Source: Eubacterium oxidoreducens (GTDB lineage Bacteria > Bacillota > Clostridia > Lachnospirales > Lachnospiraceae). Taken from it: DNA of 64,000 bases. Positions 8,501 through 16,838 of the stretch are shown in pieces. The translations under genes were made by a program, and so were the position numbers. The stretch spans positions 186,001 to 250,000 of the forward strand of contig NZ_FMXR01000004.1 in the NCBI RefSeq assembly GCF_900104415.1, in the 5' to 3' direction. The notes below the pieces were generated by a model that saw only the letters and a program-made list of their open reading frames with translations, ran no database searches and was not told the DNA's origin. Position 1 is the first letter of the stretch; each line of letters begins with the position of its first letter.

Positions 8501-9270
8501 ATAATGAGTATCTTAAGATAACTGGAGTAAACAAGTTTTTTGAAAAAGATGGTGAGAAATTTCAAGTTCTAAGGGATATAAATCTAACAGTAAAAGAGGG
8601 AGAATTTATTTGTATTGTAGGAGCCAGTGGATGTGGCAAAAGTACATTACTTAGATCAATCGCTGGATTAGATGTAGAACATGAAGGGGAGATAATAGTA
8701 GATGGAGAAAGAGTTACGAGACCAGAGAAAACTAGAGGAATGGTTTTTCAGGAGCATCGCTTATTTCCTTGGTTAAATATAGAAGACAATATTAGCTATG
8801 TTTTGAACGAAGGAACCAAGGAAGAAAAGAAGAAAAAGGTGGCAGAACACATCGAGCTGGTAGGATTGAAAGGCTTTGAGAAGTCCTATCCAAAGCAGCT
8901 TTCAGGAGGTATGGCTCAAAGGGCTGGTATAGCCAGAGCATTAGTTAATCAGCCGGAGATACTGCTATTAGATGAACCATTTGGAGCCTTGGATGCATTC
9001 ACAAAAATACAGATGCAGCAGGAGGTAAAAAGGATTCATAAAACACAAAAAACAACGATGATTCTGGTCACCCATGATATAGATGAAGCCGTATATTTGG
9101 CAGATAGAATCGTTGTAATGTCATCGAGACCGGGGACGATAAAACGAATTGTTAATGTAGAGTTAGCTGAGCCAAGAAACAGAAATAATACTGAATTTTT
9201 AGCAATTAGAAAATTGATATTTAATGAATTCTTTGCTGAGCAACAAATAGATTTAGATTATATAATTTAG
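8491..9270 (+). CDS. ABC transporter ATP-binding protein, NitT/TauT/SsuB family
   Basis: 259 residues with Walker A GASGCGKST (about residues 44-52), signature LSGGMAQR, Walker B ILLLDEPFGALD and switch histidine in LVTHDID. It is similar in plan to the ATPase at 276-1088 but the two differ through most of the sequence, so they are paralogous systems and not a recent duplication. It overlaps the permease gene and is followed after 12 bases by the binding protein. Confidence 0.93.
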   Translation: MGINNEYLKITGVNKFFEKDGEKFQVLRDINLTVKEGEFICIVGASGCGKSTLLRSIAGLDVEHEGEIIVDGERVTRPEKTRGMVFQEHRLFPWLNIEDNISYVLNEGTKEEKKKKVAEHIELVGLKGFEKSYPKQLSGGMAQRAGIARALVNQPEILLLDEPFGALDAFTKIQMQQEVKRIHKTQKTTMILVTHDIDEAVYLADRIVVMSSRPGTIKRIVNVELAEPRNRNNTEFLAIRKLIFNEFFAEQQIDLDYII

Positions 9271-9282
9271 GAGGATAAAAAG

Positions 9283-10341
9283 ATGAAAAAGAAACTGCTT
9301 AGTTTATTATTAGTGACAGGAATGCTTACAGGACTTGTTGTTGGATGCGGTAGCACAACAGCTTCAAACGATGGTGAGACGTCTACGGCTTCTACGGAAG
9401 AAGCTGAGTCAGATGAGGATGCAACTGCAGAGGGTGCCTCTACGGTGAATATCGCCATTCAACCATCAGGAGCCTTTATTCCACTTATTATTGCAAGGGA
9501 AGAGGGCTGGCTAGAGGAAGCTCTTGCAGATTATGGTGTAGAAGTAGTATGGAATGATTTCGAGTCTGGCCCACCTATCAATGAATCAATGGCTGCTGAC
9601 TTGTCAGATATCGGAACATTAGGAGATGTACCTACAGTTTCAGCTATTGCAGCAGGACAGGACAATCAGGTTATTTCAATTGCTGCTGAAGGAGAGAAAG
9701 CCTATGCAATATTGACAGCTGCTGATTCAGATATAGCTTCAATAGCAGATTTAGAAGGAAAAACAATAGCTACTACTCTTGGTTCTACAGGACATAATCT
9801 GTTTGAAAAGGCGTTGGAAACAGAGGGACTTACCTTTGATAATGTGAACCTTATAAACATTTCCGCCGGTGATGCCGGCACTGTGTTATCAACAGGTGAG
9901 GCAGATGCTGTTGCAATTTGGGAGCCAAATGTGACAAGACTTGTGGAAAACGGTACTGCTAAGGTGCTTACATATGGTGGCGATGTGGGACTTTTAGGAG
10001 TTAATCCACTTGTAGCAGATAGTAAATTTGTGGAGGAAAATCCTGAGGTTATCAAGGTTATCATCGAGCAGTATGCAAGAGGGGTCGCTGAGATTGAAAA
10101 TATTTCCGATGAAACACTTTCAGCTGTAGCAGAGTATTTATCGCTTGATGAAGACCAGGTTCTTACTGTGGCTTCTAACTGGGATTATACAGTTGATATT
10201 ACTCAGGATGATATCGACAGTTTACAGGATACAATTAGCTTCCTTGTAACAATAGGTACGCTTACAGAGGAATACTCAATAGAGGACTACGTAAATACGG
10301 ATTTAATTTCACAGGTAGATTACAGTCAGTATAAAAAATAG
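9283..10341 (+). CDS. ABC substrate-binding lipoprotein, NitT/TauT/SsuA family
   Basis: 352 residues with a lipoprotein signal (LTGLVVGC lipobox, Cys at about residue 22), a short Ser/Thr/Glu-rich linker, and an NMT1/SsuA-like core. IAIQPSGAFIPLIIAREEGWLEE and ATTLGSTGHNLFEKAL are the family's two lobe-defining segments; DAVAIWEPNVTRL is the conserved hinge. Members bind taurine, alkanesulfonates, nitrate or similar small anions outside the cell. It stands 17 bases before the glycyl-radical enzyme, so the bound ligand is probably that enzyme's substrate or a precursor. Confidence 0.92.
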   Translation: MKKKLLSLLLVTGMLTGLVVGCGSTTASNDGETSTASTEEAESDEDATAEGASTVNIAIQPSGAFIPLIIAREEGWLEEALADYGVEVVWNDFESGPPINESMAADLSDIGTLGDVPTVSAIAAGQDNQVISIAAEGEKAYAILTAADSDIASIADLEGKTIATTLGSTGHNLFEKALETEGLTFDNVNLINISAGDAGTVLSTGEADAVAIWEPNVTRLVENGTAKVLTYGGDVGLLGVNPLVADSKFVEENPEVIKVIIEQYARGVAEIENISDETLSAVAEYLSLDEDQVLTVASNWDYTVDITQDDIDSLQDTISFLVTIGTLTEEYSIEDYVNTDLISQVDYSQYKK

Positions 10342-10358
10342 GAAAAAGGGATGTATAA

Positions 10359-12830
10359 ATGGCTAGTGTTTTACTGTCTCCGCAGGAAGAGAGAATAGAG
10401 AAAAATAAGGGTAGAGTTGAGCTAAAGGGAAGAGAACAAAAAATCTACGACAGCTTTCAGAATTCAAAATCTGTCGTGGATGTTCAAAGGGCTAAGTATT
10501 TTACAGAGTCTTTTAAAGAAACTGAAGGTCAGGCCTTGTCACTAAGATGGGCGAAGGCGTTGTATAACATTGCGAAAAAAATTGATGTTGTCATTGACGA
10601 TTCCCAGCTTATAGTTGGAAGAGGTGGCAAGCAAGGAAAATACGGAATAATTTATCCGGAATTGGATGGATGTTTTCTGCATCAGTTTGTAAAGCAGGCT
10701 AGCAGCAGAATTGAGTCACCATTCGAAATAGCTCCAGAGGACATAAAGATTATTGAAGAAGAAATTGCGCCATATTGGCAGGGAAAAACCTATTATGAGG
10801 ATTTTGCTCATGCAATGCCAAAGGATGTGCTAAAAATTACCTATGACCCAAAGGATTTGTTTTCATCGAGATTTATTTTAAATGAGTCCTCATCTATGCG
10901 CTCTGCATTGCAATGGGTTCATGATTATAAAAAGGGAATTGATTTTGGATTTGAGGCAATTAAAGCAGAAGCTCAGAAAGCACTTGATTCCTTGGATGAG
11001 TTTGACCCTCATGATACAGTTGATAAGGCTGAATTTTACGAGAGCATAATTATTGTTAGTGATGCAATTATTCTTTGGGCTAAACGTCATGGTGATGAGG
11101 CAAAAAGGCTTGCTGAGATTGAAACAGACAGCAACAGAAGGGATGAATTGCTTGAAATCGCAAGAATCTGCTACAAGGTTCCAGCAAAGCCGGCAGAGAC
11201 ATTCCACGAAGCGTTGCAGGCTCAGTGGTTTATACAGATGTTCTCCAGACTTGAACAAAAGACAGGAGCAACTATTTCAAACGGACGTATGGATCAGTAT
11301 CTTTATCCATATTATGAAAAGGATTTAAAAGAGGGCAGGATTACTCCTGAAAAGGCCAAGGAATTGTTTAGATGTGTGTGGCTTGCAATGGCGCAGTATC
11401 AGGATTTGTTTGTAAGCCCTGCTGGTGTCAAGTTCCATGAGGGCTATGCCCACTGGGAGGCTGTTACCATTGGCGGAGTGGACGAAGATGGATATGACGC
11501 AACAAATGATTTGTCATATTTGTTGTTGGAGGACAAAAGGGAGTTTCCACTTAATTATCCTGACCTGGCAGCCAGAGTACATGCAGGTTCTCCAGAGAGA
11601 TTTTTGAGGGAGATTGCAATTACAATCAAAGATGGTTCCGGATTTCCTAAGCTTATTAATGATGAAGAAATCATACCAATTCTTGTTTCAAAGGGGGCGG
11701 ATTTTGCATCGGCAAATGATTATGCAGTTTCAGGCTGTACAGAGGTTAGAATGCCTAATTTAGATACTTTTACAACACCATGTCCATTTATAAATCTTGC
11801 AGCTATTTTAGAGCTGACTCTTTATAATGGTAGAATGCTTAAATATGGTGATGAGCTTCTTACTATTGAAACCGGTGATGCAACAGTCTTTGAAACCTAT
11901 CAGGATTTAGAAAACGCCTTCGTGGCACAGGAGCAGTATCTTCTCAAGCAGGCTTTAAGACAACAGTTTGTTGCAAATAGAACAAGGCCAAAGCATTTTG
12001 CTTCTCCGCTGGGTTCATCACTTCACGCTCTTTGCATGAAAGAAGGAAAGGATTTACATAGTGAAAAAATTCCAGGAGGATTTGATGCAGGATTTTTTGA
12101 TTTCATAGGTTTTGGAACTGTTGCTGATTCGCTAGCTGCAATTAAAAAGTGCGTTTATGAAGATAAGACAATCACATGGGATGAGCTGATAGAGTCTCTT
12201 AAAAATAATTTTGAAGGAGCGGAGACTATCAGACAACGACTTGTCAATGCACCTAAATATGGTAACGATGATGAGTATGTTGATGCCATAGCAAAGCGTA
12301 TTGATAGGGAGGCTGTAAAGTTTGTTAGTCAGTATGCTAAAAATATTGGTATTTATATGGATCTAAGATATGTTTCTCAGTCAGTTAATGTTCCGTTTGG
12401 CACAGTGGTTGGTGCTACGCCAAATGGTAGGTTTGCAGAAACTGCTCTTTCAGATGGTTCATCTGCTTCTCAGGGAGCTGATGAGCATGGTCCTACAGCA
12501 GTGCTTTTATCTAATTACAAAACAAAAAATACTAACTATAACAACCGAGCTGCCAGACTTTTAAACATAAAGCTGACACCATCAAGCGTAGCAGGAGATA
12601 TAGGAACAAAAAAACTGGTGCAGTTTATTAAAAGCTGGAGAGATTTAAAGCTTTGGCATCTACAATTTAACATCATCAATAGAGAAACGCTTCTTGATGC
12701 AAAAGCTCATCCTGAGAAATATAGAAGTTTACTTGTTAGAGTGGCAGGCTATAGTGCATATTTTGTGGAACTTTCGCCAAATCTTCAGGATGATGTGCTA
12801 AATCGAACAGCTCATGATGAGATTGCATAA
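10359..12830 (+). CDS. Glycyl-radical enzyme, isethionate sulfite-lyase-like
   Basis: 823 residues. The glycyl-radical motif RVAGYSAYF places the radical on G797, and SGCTE places the thiyl cysteine at C460 and the general base at E462. From memory, Bilophila isethionate sulfite-lyase (IslA) uses R189, Q193, W374, C468, E470, R678, F682 and G805. Here R181, Q185, W366, C460, E462, R670 and G797 are each exactly 8 lower, so the sulfonate-clamping residues appear conserved; only F682 is changed, to Q674. I infer radical C-S cleavage of a small hydroxysulfonate, releasing sulfite. The F-to-Q change may mean a different sulfonate. An arylacetate decarboxylase was considered, but those I recall are larger. 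It is followed by its activase after two bases. Confidence 0.82.
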   Translation: MASVLLSPQEERIEKNKGRVELKGREQKIYDSFQNSKSVVDVQRAKYFTESFKETEGQALSLRWAKALYNIAKKIDVVIDDSQLIVGRGGKQGKYGIIYPELDGCFLHQFVKQASSRIESPFEIAPEDIKIIEEEIAPYWQGKTYYEDFAHAMPKDVLKITYDPKDLFSSRFILNESSSMRSALQWVHDYKKGIDFGFEAIKAEAQKALDSLDEFDPHDTVDKAEFYESIIIVSDAIILWAKRHGDEAKRLAEIETDSNRRDELLEIARICYKVPAKPAETFHEALQAQWFIQMFSRLEQKTGATISNGRMDQYLYPYYEKDLKEGRITPEKAKELFRCVWLAMAQYQDLFVSPAGVKFHEGYAHWEAVTIGGVDEDGYDATNDLSYLLLEDKREFPLNYPDLAARVHAGSPERFLREIAITIKDGSGFPKLINDEEIIPILVSKGADFASANDYAVSGCTEVRMPNLDTFTTPCPFINLAAILELTLYNGRMLKYGDELLTIETGDATVFETYQDLENAFVAQEQYLLKQALRQQFVANRTRPKHFASPLGSSLHALCMKEGKDLHSEKIPGGFDAGFFDFIGFGTVADSLAAIKKCVYEDKTITWDELIESLKNNFEGAETIRQRLVNAPKYGNDDEYVDAIAKRIDREAVKFVSQYAKNIGIYMDLRYVSQSVNVPFGTVVGATPNGRFAETALSDGSSASQGADEHGPTAVLLSNYKTKNTNYNNRAARLLNIKLTPSSVAGDIGTKKLVQFIKSWRDLKLWHLQFNIINRETLLDAKAHPEKYRSLLVRVAGYSAYFVELSPNLQDDVLNRTAHDEIA

Positions 12831-12832
12831 TT

Positions 12833-13759
12833 ATGGATAATACAAAGGGAATTATTTTCAATATACAAAGATTTTCTGTACACGACGGTCCTGGTATCAG
12901 GACTGTCGTTTTTGAAAAGGGATGTCCTCTCAGATGTAAATGGTGCGCTAACCCTGAATCACAAATACAATCACCTCAGGTAGCTTGGACAAAAAGTAAA
13001 TGTATTGGCTGCAGCAGCTGTGTAAATTCCAATCTTAAATTAAAGCCTTATTTTTCCTATGATGAACTATTCTGGGAAAATTATGATGACGCTGAAAGAG
13101 ATGCAATTGACCGTGCCTGTCCTTCAAAGGCTTTGCATGTAATAGGTTACGAGACAACTGTGGACCAAGTTTTAAAGCAGATTGACAGGGATGAAATTTT
13201 CTATGGAGATGAAGAGGGTGGCCTTACCATTAGTGGAGGAGAGCCGTTAATGCAGCCTCAATTTACTTATCAGCTGCTTAATGCAGCAAAGGACAACGGG
13301 ATTAATACGGCAATCGAAACAACAGGATTCGCTGACGCTGCCGACTTTATTAAAATAGCAGGTAAGTTGGATTATTTATTGATGGATATAAAGACTTTAG
13401 ATGATGATGTACACAAAAGTGTGACAGGTGTTAGCAATGAAGTGATTCTTAATAATTTCAAGCTAATAAAAGAGGCTTATCCTGAGCTTCCTATCCACGT
13501 ACGGACACCGGTAATACCAGGTGTAAACGATAGTGAAAAGGCAATATCAGACATAGCAGATTTTATCAGAGGATATAGCAACGTAAGGTATGAATTGCTT
13601 AAATATCATCGACTTGGAGAAGGCAAATATACCTCTTTACATAGAAGCTATATGATGGGAGAGGTAGAACTGAACCAAACACTATTTGAAGGCCTGAGGA
13701 AGTTCGAATTTAATAATATCAGTTCTCAGCTTGAGGATGAAGGGTGGCAGGGGATTTAG
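12833..13759 (+). CDS. Glycyl-radical enzyme activating enzyme (radical SAM)
   Basis: 308 residues. The radical-SAM cluster motif C31-x3-C35-x2-C38 follows the activase signature VHDGPGIRT. A second iron-sulfur region holds C57-x2-C60-x2-C63 and C96-P, enough for one auxiliary [4Fe-4S] cluster; many GRE activases have two ferredoxin clusters here, so this is a short-insert type. SGGEP (SAM binding) and the MDIK motif are present. It abstracts hydrogen from G797 of the upstream enzyme. The gap to that gene is only two bases, with the RBS inside its 3' end. Confidence 0.93.
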   Translation: MDNTKGIIFNIQRFSVHDGPGIRTVVFEKGCPLRCKWCANPESQIQSPQVAWTKSKCIGCSSCVNSNLKLKPYFSYDELFWENYDDAERDAIDRACPSKALHVIGYETTVDQVLKQIDRDEIFYGDEEGGLTISGGEPLMQPQFTYQLLNAAKDNGINTAIETTGFADAADFIKIAGKLDYLLMDIKTLDDDVHKSVTGVSNEVILNNFKLIKEAYPELPIHVRTPVIPGVNDSEKAISDIADFIRGYSNVRYELLKYHRLGEGKYTSLHRSYMMGEVELNQTLFEGLRKFEFNNISSQLEDEGWQGI

Positions 13760-13935
13760 CAGGAATCTTTGGCAATACGAAGATGGGCTATTGTTACACT
13801 AGAGTGGCAAATCCAACAATTAGTGCCTTTGAGAATCGCATTACAAAGCTGGAAAATGGGTTGGCTTCAGTTGCCTGTTCATCAGGAATGGCAGCTTTAT
13901 CCATGGTAATCAAATTCTTTTCTGTATCTAAATGA
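13744..13935 (+). pseudogene. Fragment of a Cys/Met-metabolism PLP enzyme (O-acetylhomoserine sulfhydrylase-like)
   Basis: About 55 residues reading FGNTKMGYCYTR, NPTISAFENRI and CSSGMAALS, which is the substrate/PLP-phosphate region of the MetY/cystathionine-synthase family (normally about 430 residues). Both the N-terminal 60-70 residues and everything after the SSG motif, including the PLP lysine, are missing. It overlaps the last codons of the activase gene. It is a relic, but a sulfur-assimilation enzyme directly after a putative sulfite-releasing operon is suggestive. Confidence 0.75.
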
Positions 13936-13956
13936 AACTTTTAACATCAAAAAAAT

Positions 13957-13993
13957 AGCTATCTACGTCTAGAGTCTGTCTTCGTAGATAGCT
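13957..13993 (+). terminator. Rho-independent terminator of operon B
   Basis: An 11-bp stem AGCTATCTACG (13957-13967) with its complement (13983-13993), a 15-base loop and a following TTATTTTT. It lies after the PLP-enzyme fragment and ends the transcript of the glycyl-radical operon. Confidence 0.85.
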
Positions 13994-14003
13994 TATTTTT
14001 GCT

Positions 14004-14061
14004 TTGACATGTAGTCAATGACTACAATATAATATAGGCAGAAGTATATGCATTGACTACA
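14004..14061 (+). promoter_or_regulatory. Consensus promoter with three TGACTACA operator half-sites
   Basis: TTGACA (14004-14009), an 18-base spacer and TATAAT (14028-14033) form a perfect-consensus promoter. The spacer is filled by an 8+1+8 palindrome TGTAGTCA-A-TGACTACA (14010-14026). A third half-site TGACTACA (14054-14061) sits just before the RBS of the HTH gene. The arrangement predicts autorepression by the encoded HTH protein. Confidence 0.75.
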
Positions 14062-14075
14062 CCAAGGAGGTGCTT

Positions 14076-14351
14076 ATGAAGAAAGAGATATATAACCTCG
14101 AAGGTATCGAGATTGAAGTTGAAAAGTATGATAAGGCTGATAAGGAGGCTAATCGCCGCCGTATTGCTTATTGTTTCAAGATGATCAGGGAAAAGTCCGG
14201 TATGAGTAGGACGGATTTTTCTTTGTGGTTGGGGGTGCCTTATCGTACTATGCAGGAATGGGAACTTGGCCGGAGAGCGATGCCGGAGTATGTTTTACGT
14301 TTGATTGCCTATAAGGTGATGAACGAGCTGCGTGAAGGGAGGATCGGTTAA
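14076..14351 (+). CDS. Small HTH DNA-binding protein
   Basis: 91 residues with an N-terminal acidic segment and a helix-turn-helix from about residues 40 to 75 (SRTDFSLWLGVPYRTMQEWELGRR), similar to XRE/YiaG-like regulators of integrative elements. I chose the ATG at 14076 because AAGGAGGTG precedes it; the frame also offers a GTG within that RBS. Its promoter is occupied by a palindrome and a third half-site, so it probably represses itself and the genes behind it. It opens the accessory island. Confidence 0.8.
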   Translation: MKKEIYNLEGIEIEVEKYDKADKEANRRRIAYCFKMIREKSGMSRTDFSLWLGVPYRTMQEWELGRRAMPEYVLRLIAYKVMNELREGRIG

Positions 14352-14352
14352 T

Positions 14353-14451
14353 ATGTTCATATTACGAAAACTCCTGAAGCTTTTGTTGTTACCGGTTGCT
14401 TTTGTTCTGTTCTTTACGAGGTGGGCATTGGAAACTTCGATGAGGGTATAG
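14353..14451 (+). CDS. Small single-span membrane peptide (ICE-type)
   Basis: 32 codons, MFILRKLLKLLLLPVAFVLF and a short tail, starting two bases after the HTH stop. A basic N terminus followed by one hydrophobic helix resembles the first half of the small CD1845-like membrane proteins found in Clostridia conjugative elements, which are about 50-60 residues; this copy would be truncated. Function unknown. Confidence 0.4.
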   Translation: MFILRKLLKLLLLPVAFVLFFTRWALETSMRV

Positions 14452-14453
14452 AA

Positions 14454-14996
14454 ATGGTATATTTTACAGCTGATATGCATTTTGGCCATAGAGCCATAAT
14501 CAATATGCAGAAGCGTCCGTTTGAATCAGTAGAAGAGATGGATCGTGTACTGCTACAAAATTTTAATTCCGTAGTTCATAAGAATGATACGGTTTATGTT
14601 CTGGGAGATATCTGCCATCATATGAAAGTTGAGGACGCGGATGATCTCATCAGAAAGATGAATGGAAAAAAATATCTGATAATCGGAAACCATGATAAGA
14701 AATACGATCCGAGGCTTTTTGTGGATATACAGGATTTTATGAAAGTTTCTGTAGACGGTCGTAACTTTGCATTGATGCATTATCCGATGTTGTCATGGCC
14801 AAAGAAAAGTAGCGGAGGATACCAATTGCACGGTCATATACATGCTCGTATGGAATATAATGAAGCAAATCGTGCAGAGGGGATCAGGCGATATGATGTC
14901 GGAGTAGATGCTAATAACTTCTTTCCGGTTTCGGTAAAGCAGATAATAGATTTCTTTGGAGAGCAGGTGAATGTAGATGATCACAACATTATATGA
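14454..14996 (+). CDS. Metallophosphoesterase (calcineurin-like)
   Basis: 180 residues with the metal-binding series in order: DMHFGH, GDICHH, GNHD, HYPM and HGHIH. This is the small phosphoesterase type often found in phages and integrative elements. I start at ATG 14454, where GAGGG is well placed, rather than at an upstream GTG. It overlaps the next phosphoesterase by 20 bases. The in vivo substrate (phosphodiester, nucleotide or RNA end) cannot be read. Confidence 0.88.
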   Translation: MVYFTADMHFGHRAIINMQKRPFESVEEMDRVLLQNFNSVVHKNDTVYVLGDICHHMKVEDADDLIRKMNGKKYLIIGNHDKKYDPRLFVDIQDFMKVSVDGRNFALMHYPMLSWPKKSSGGYQLHGHIHARMEYNEANRAEGIRRYDVGVDANNFFPVSVKQIIDFFGEQVNVDDHNII

Positions 14997-15546
14997 ACCA
15001 TTCCGTCATTGGTCTGAAGGCGGTAGTGTATATATTCTTTCGGATCTGCATTTCTCAGACAGTGATTGCAAATTGATGGATCCAAATTGGATCACGCCGG
15101 AGGAACAACTTGATATAATCAATGGAATGGTAGGCAAAGGAGATACCTTTGTTTGCCTAGGCGATGTTGGTGATCCGAAGTATGTACCTATGATTAAAGC
15201 GCGTAAAAAGATTTTGCTCTTGGGAAATCATGATGCGCGTGGAGCATATAAAGATCTGTTCAGCGAAGTATATGCTGGACCGTTGTTTATTTCGGACAAG
15301 ATCCTTCTTTCACATGAGCCTGTGTACGGGCTTTCCTGGTGTTTGAACATCCATGGGCACGATCATAATAATATGGAAGCGTACAAAGATGGTTGCAAGC
15401 ATATCAACCTTGCTGCCAATGTATGTGGTTATACGCCCACCAATCTTGGAAAGATCATAAAGGATGGTATCCTGTCAGATATTGAAAGTATTCATCGCGT
15501 GACAATAGATCGTGCGGTGGAAAGGAAGATGAAGCGTAATGAGTAA
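14977..15546 (+). CDS. Second metallophosphoesterase
   Basis: 189 residues with SDLHFSD, GDVGD, GNHDARG, HEPV and HGHDHNN, so all metal ligands are present. It is only distantly like its upstream neighbour; both overlap their neighbours (20 bases upstream, 8 bases downstream), so three phosphoesterases form one translational chain. Substrate unknown. It may act on cargo nucleic acid or nucleotides of the mobile element. Confidence 0.87.
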   Translation: MITTLYEPFRHWSEGGSVYILSDLHFSDSDCKLMDPNWITPEEQLDIINGMVGKGDTFVCLGDVGDPKYVPMIKARKKILLLGNHDARGAYKDLFSEVYAGPLFISDKILLSHEPVYGLSWCLNIHGHDHNNMEAYKDGCKHINLAANVCGYTPTNLGKIIKDGILSDIESIHRVTIDRAVERKMKRNE

Positions 15547-15796
15547 GGTCTTTGTAATTCCGGATGTTCATCTGAAGCCTTGGATATTTGATAAGGCAGA
15601 GGAACTTCTTTCTCAAAATGAATATAACAAAATAGTTTGTCTTGGAGATCTTGTTGATGACTGGGATCAGGAAAAGAATTTGGGATTGTATGGTGAGACC
15701 TTTGATGCAGTTGAAGAATTTATAGAGCGTCATCCGAACTTTCTACTATGCTATGGAAATCATAGATCATTATCCCGGCAGTTGAGCGTCAATTGA
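15539..15796 (+). pseudogene. Third metallophosphoesterase, broken after GNH
   Basis: 85 residues contain VIPDVHLKP, GDLVDD and CYGNH, the first half of a third family member, but the frame then runs into unrelated residues and a stop. A short piece in another frame downstream (from about 15799 to a TAA near 15864) reads like degenerate continuation. The gene is therefore frameshifted and partly deleted. Confidence 0.75.
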
Positions 15797-16124
15797 TGTT
15801 ATGAGCGGAGATACTTTGTATAAGCATTTATCGTTGACAGATATTCTCGAGCATGATTATGAATAAAATGATTTTAGTTTGGTATTTTTGTACTGCAGCA
15901 TAACAGACGTTGTGATATATTTAAGCGATTTAGCAGGACAATGCTATTTTGACGGGTAGGGAATCGAAAGGAGAAACTATGTACCATTGGGTTGAAGACA
16001 AAGATTACACCCCGTTTACACCTTTTAAGGTGAACAACTCGATTGATATTTAATAAGCAAGACTCTGATAATCCTATGCAAAACAAACAAAAATGCAGAT
16101 GTTTGTATAAAGGCGGTGATTTTG
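15797..16124 (+). other. Eroded intergenic stretch with a 24-codon relic
   Basis: No intact gene. At 15979-16053 an ATG behind GAAAGGAGAAACT opens a 24-codon frame beginning MYHWVEDKDYTPF, which looks like the start of a longer element-borne protein cut short. Nothing else is recognised before the AbiEi gene. Confidence 0.4.
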
Positions 16125-16664
16125 ATGAAGACACGGACTGAATGTCTAAAAGAATACGGATCGGATTATTTTATCAATCAGATGGTTGCGGAAGGAAAGC
16201 TTTTCCGGGTGGATAAGGGTATTTTTTCAGAAAAAGAATATGTCCCTGAACTGGCGCTGCTTTCATACAAGTATCCAAATGCAATTATCACGATGGATAC
16301 GGCTTTTTATCTGTATGGATTTACGGATGAAGTCCCGGACGTGTGTACTATGGAGACAAAAAGAGAAGCCGCACCCATATCGGATAAGCGAGTGAAACAG
16401 ATATTCATGCCGAAGGAACTCCTTGGTCAGGGAAGGACAACAATGGAGTATAAGGGTTATGATCTGCAGATTTTTGACAGAGAACGTATGCTTATCGAAT
16501 TGGTCAGATATAAGAGCAAATTACCATTTAATTATTATAAAGAGATTCTGGGAAACTACCGCAGAATCTTACCGCAGTTAAATACAGAAAAGATACGAAA
16601 TTACGCAGAAGCTGTACCGAAAAGTGATAAAGTGATTAGAACTCTGCGAACGGAGGTATACTGA
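16125..16664 (+). CDS. AbiEi-like antitoxin of a type IV toxin-antitoxin system
   Basis: 179 residues with the N-terminal winged-helix plan (ECLKEYGSDYFINQMVAEGKL, then FRVDKGIF) and the C-terminal AbiEi antitoxin region (ITMDTAFYLYGFTDEVPD, LIELVRYKSKLPF). Relatives repress the abiE promoter and neutralise the nucleotidyltransferase AbiEii. I use ATG 16125, preceded by AGGCGGTGA. Its stop overlaps the next ATG (TGATG), the classic AbiE arrangement, but the toxin behind it is truncated, so this is probably an orphan antitoxin. Confidence 0.82.
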   Translation: MKTRTECLKEYGSDYFINQMVAEGKLFRVDKGIFSEKEYVPELALLSYKYPNAIITMDTAFYLYGFTDEVPDVCTMETKREAAPISDKRVKQIFMPKELLGQGRTTMEYKGYDLQIFDRERMLIELVRYKSKLPFNYYKEILGNYRRILPQLNTEKIRNYAEAVPKSDKVIRTLRTEVY

Positions 16665-16825
16665 TGATTGCTTTTGAAATAATGGTATCCGAGTATTTGA
16701 AAGACGGATACAGCGAATTGTTTGCAGAGGCAAGAGTGTGCCAGGATATTGTGCTGAAGGCTATAATTATTATCGTGATTGTGGCTATAATAATGATAAA
16801 ACTTATATACGAAAACATTTTGTAG
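16664..16825 (+). pseudogene. AbiEii/AbiGii nucleotidyltransferase toxin, N-terminal remnant
   Basis: 53 codons. The first 33 residues (DGYSELFAEARVCQDIVLKA region) match the N terminus of AbiEii-type toxins that pair with this antitoxin class; the conserved KGG and DxD nucleotidyltransferase motifs that should follow are absent. The tail becomes a run of Ile/Val before the stop, indicating a deletion or frame change. It is coupled to the antitoxin by TGATG. Confidence 0.7.
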
Positions 16826-16838
16826 AGAGTCCCGTATA

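Noticed and set aside
10359-12830. Pyruvate formate-lyase or hydroxyphenylacetate decarboxylase for the glycyl-radical enzyme
   Set aside because: Pyruvate formate-lyase has two adjacent cysteines at the active site, whereas here there is SGCTE; known arylacetate decarboxylases are larger as I recall and the sulfonate-binding residues fit better.
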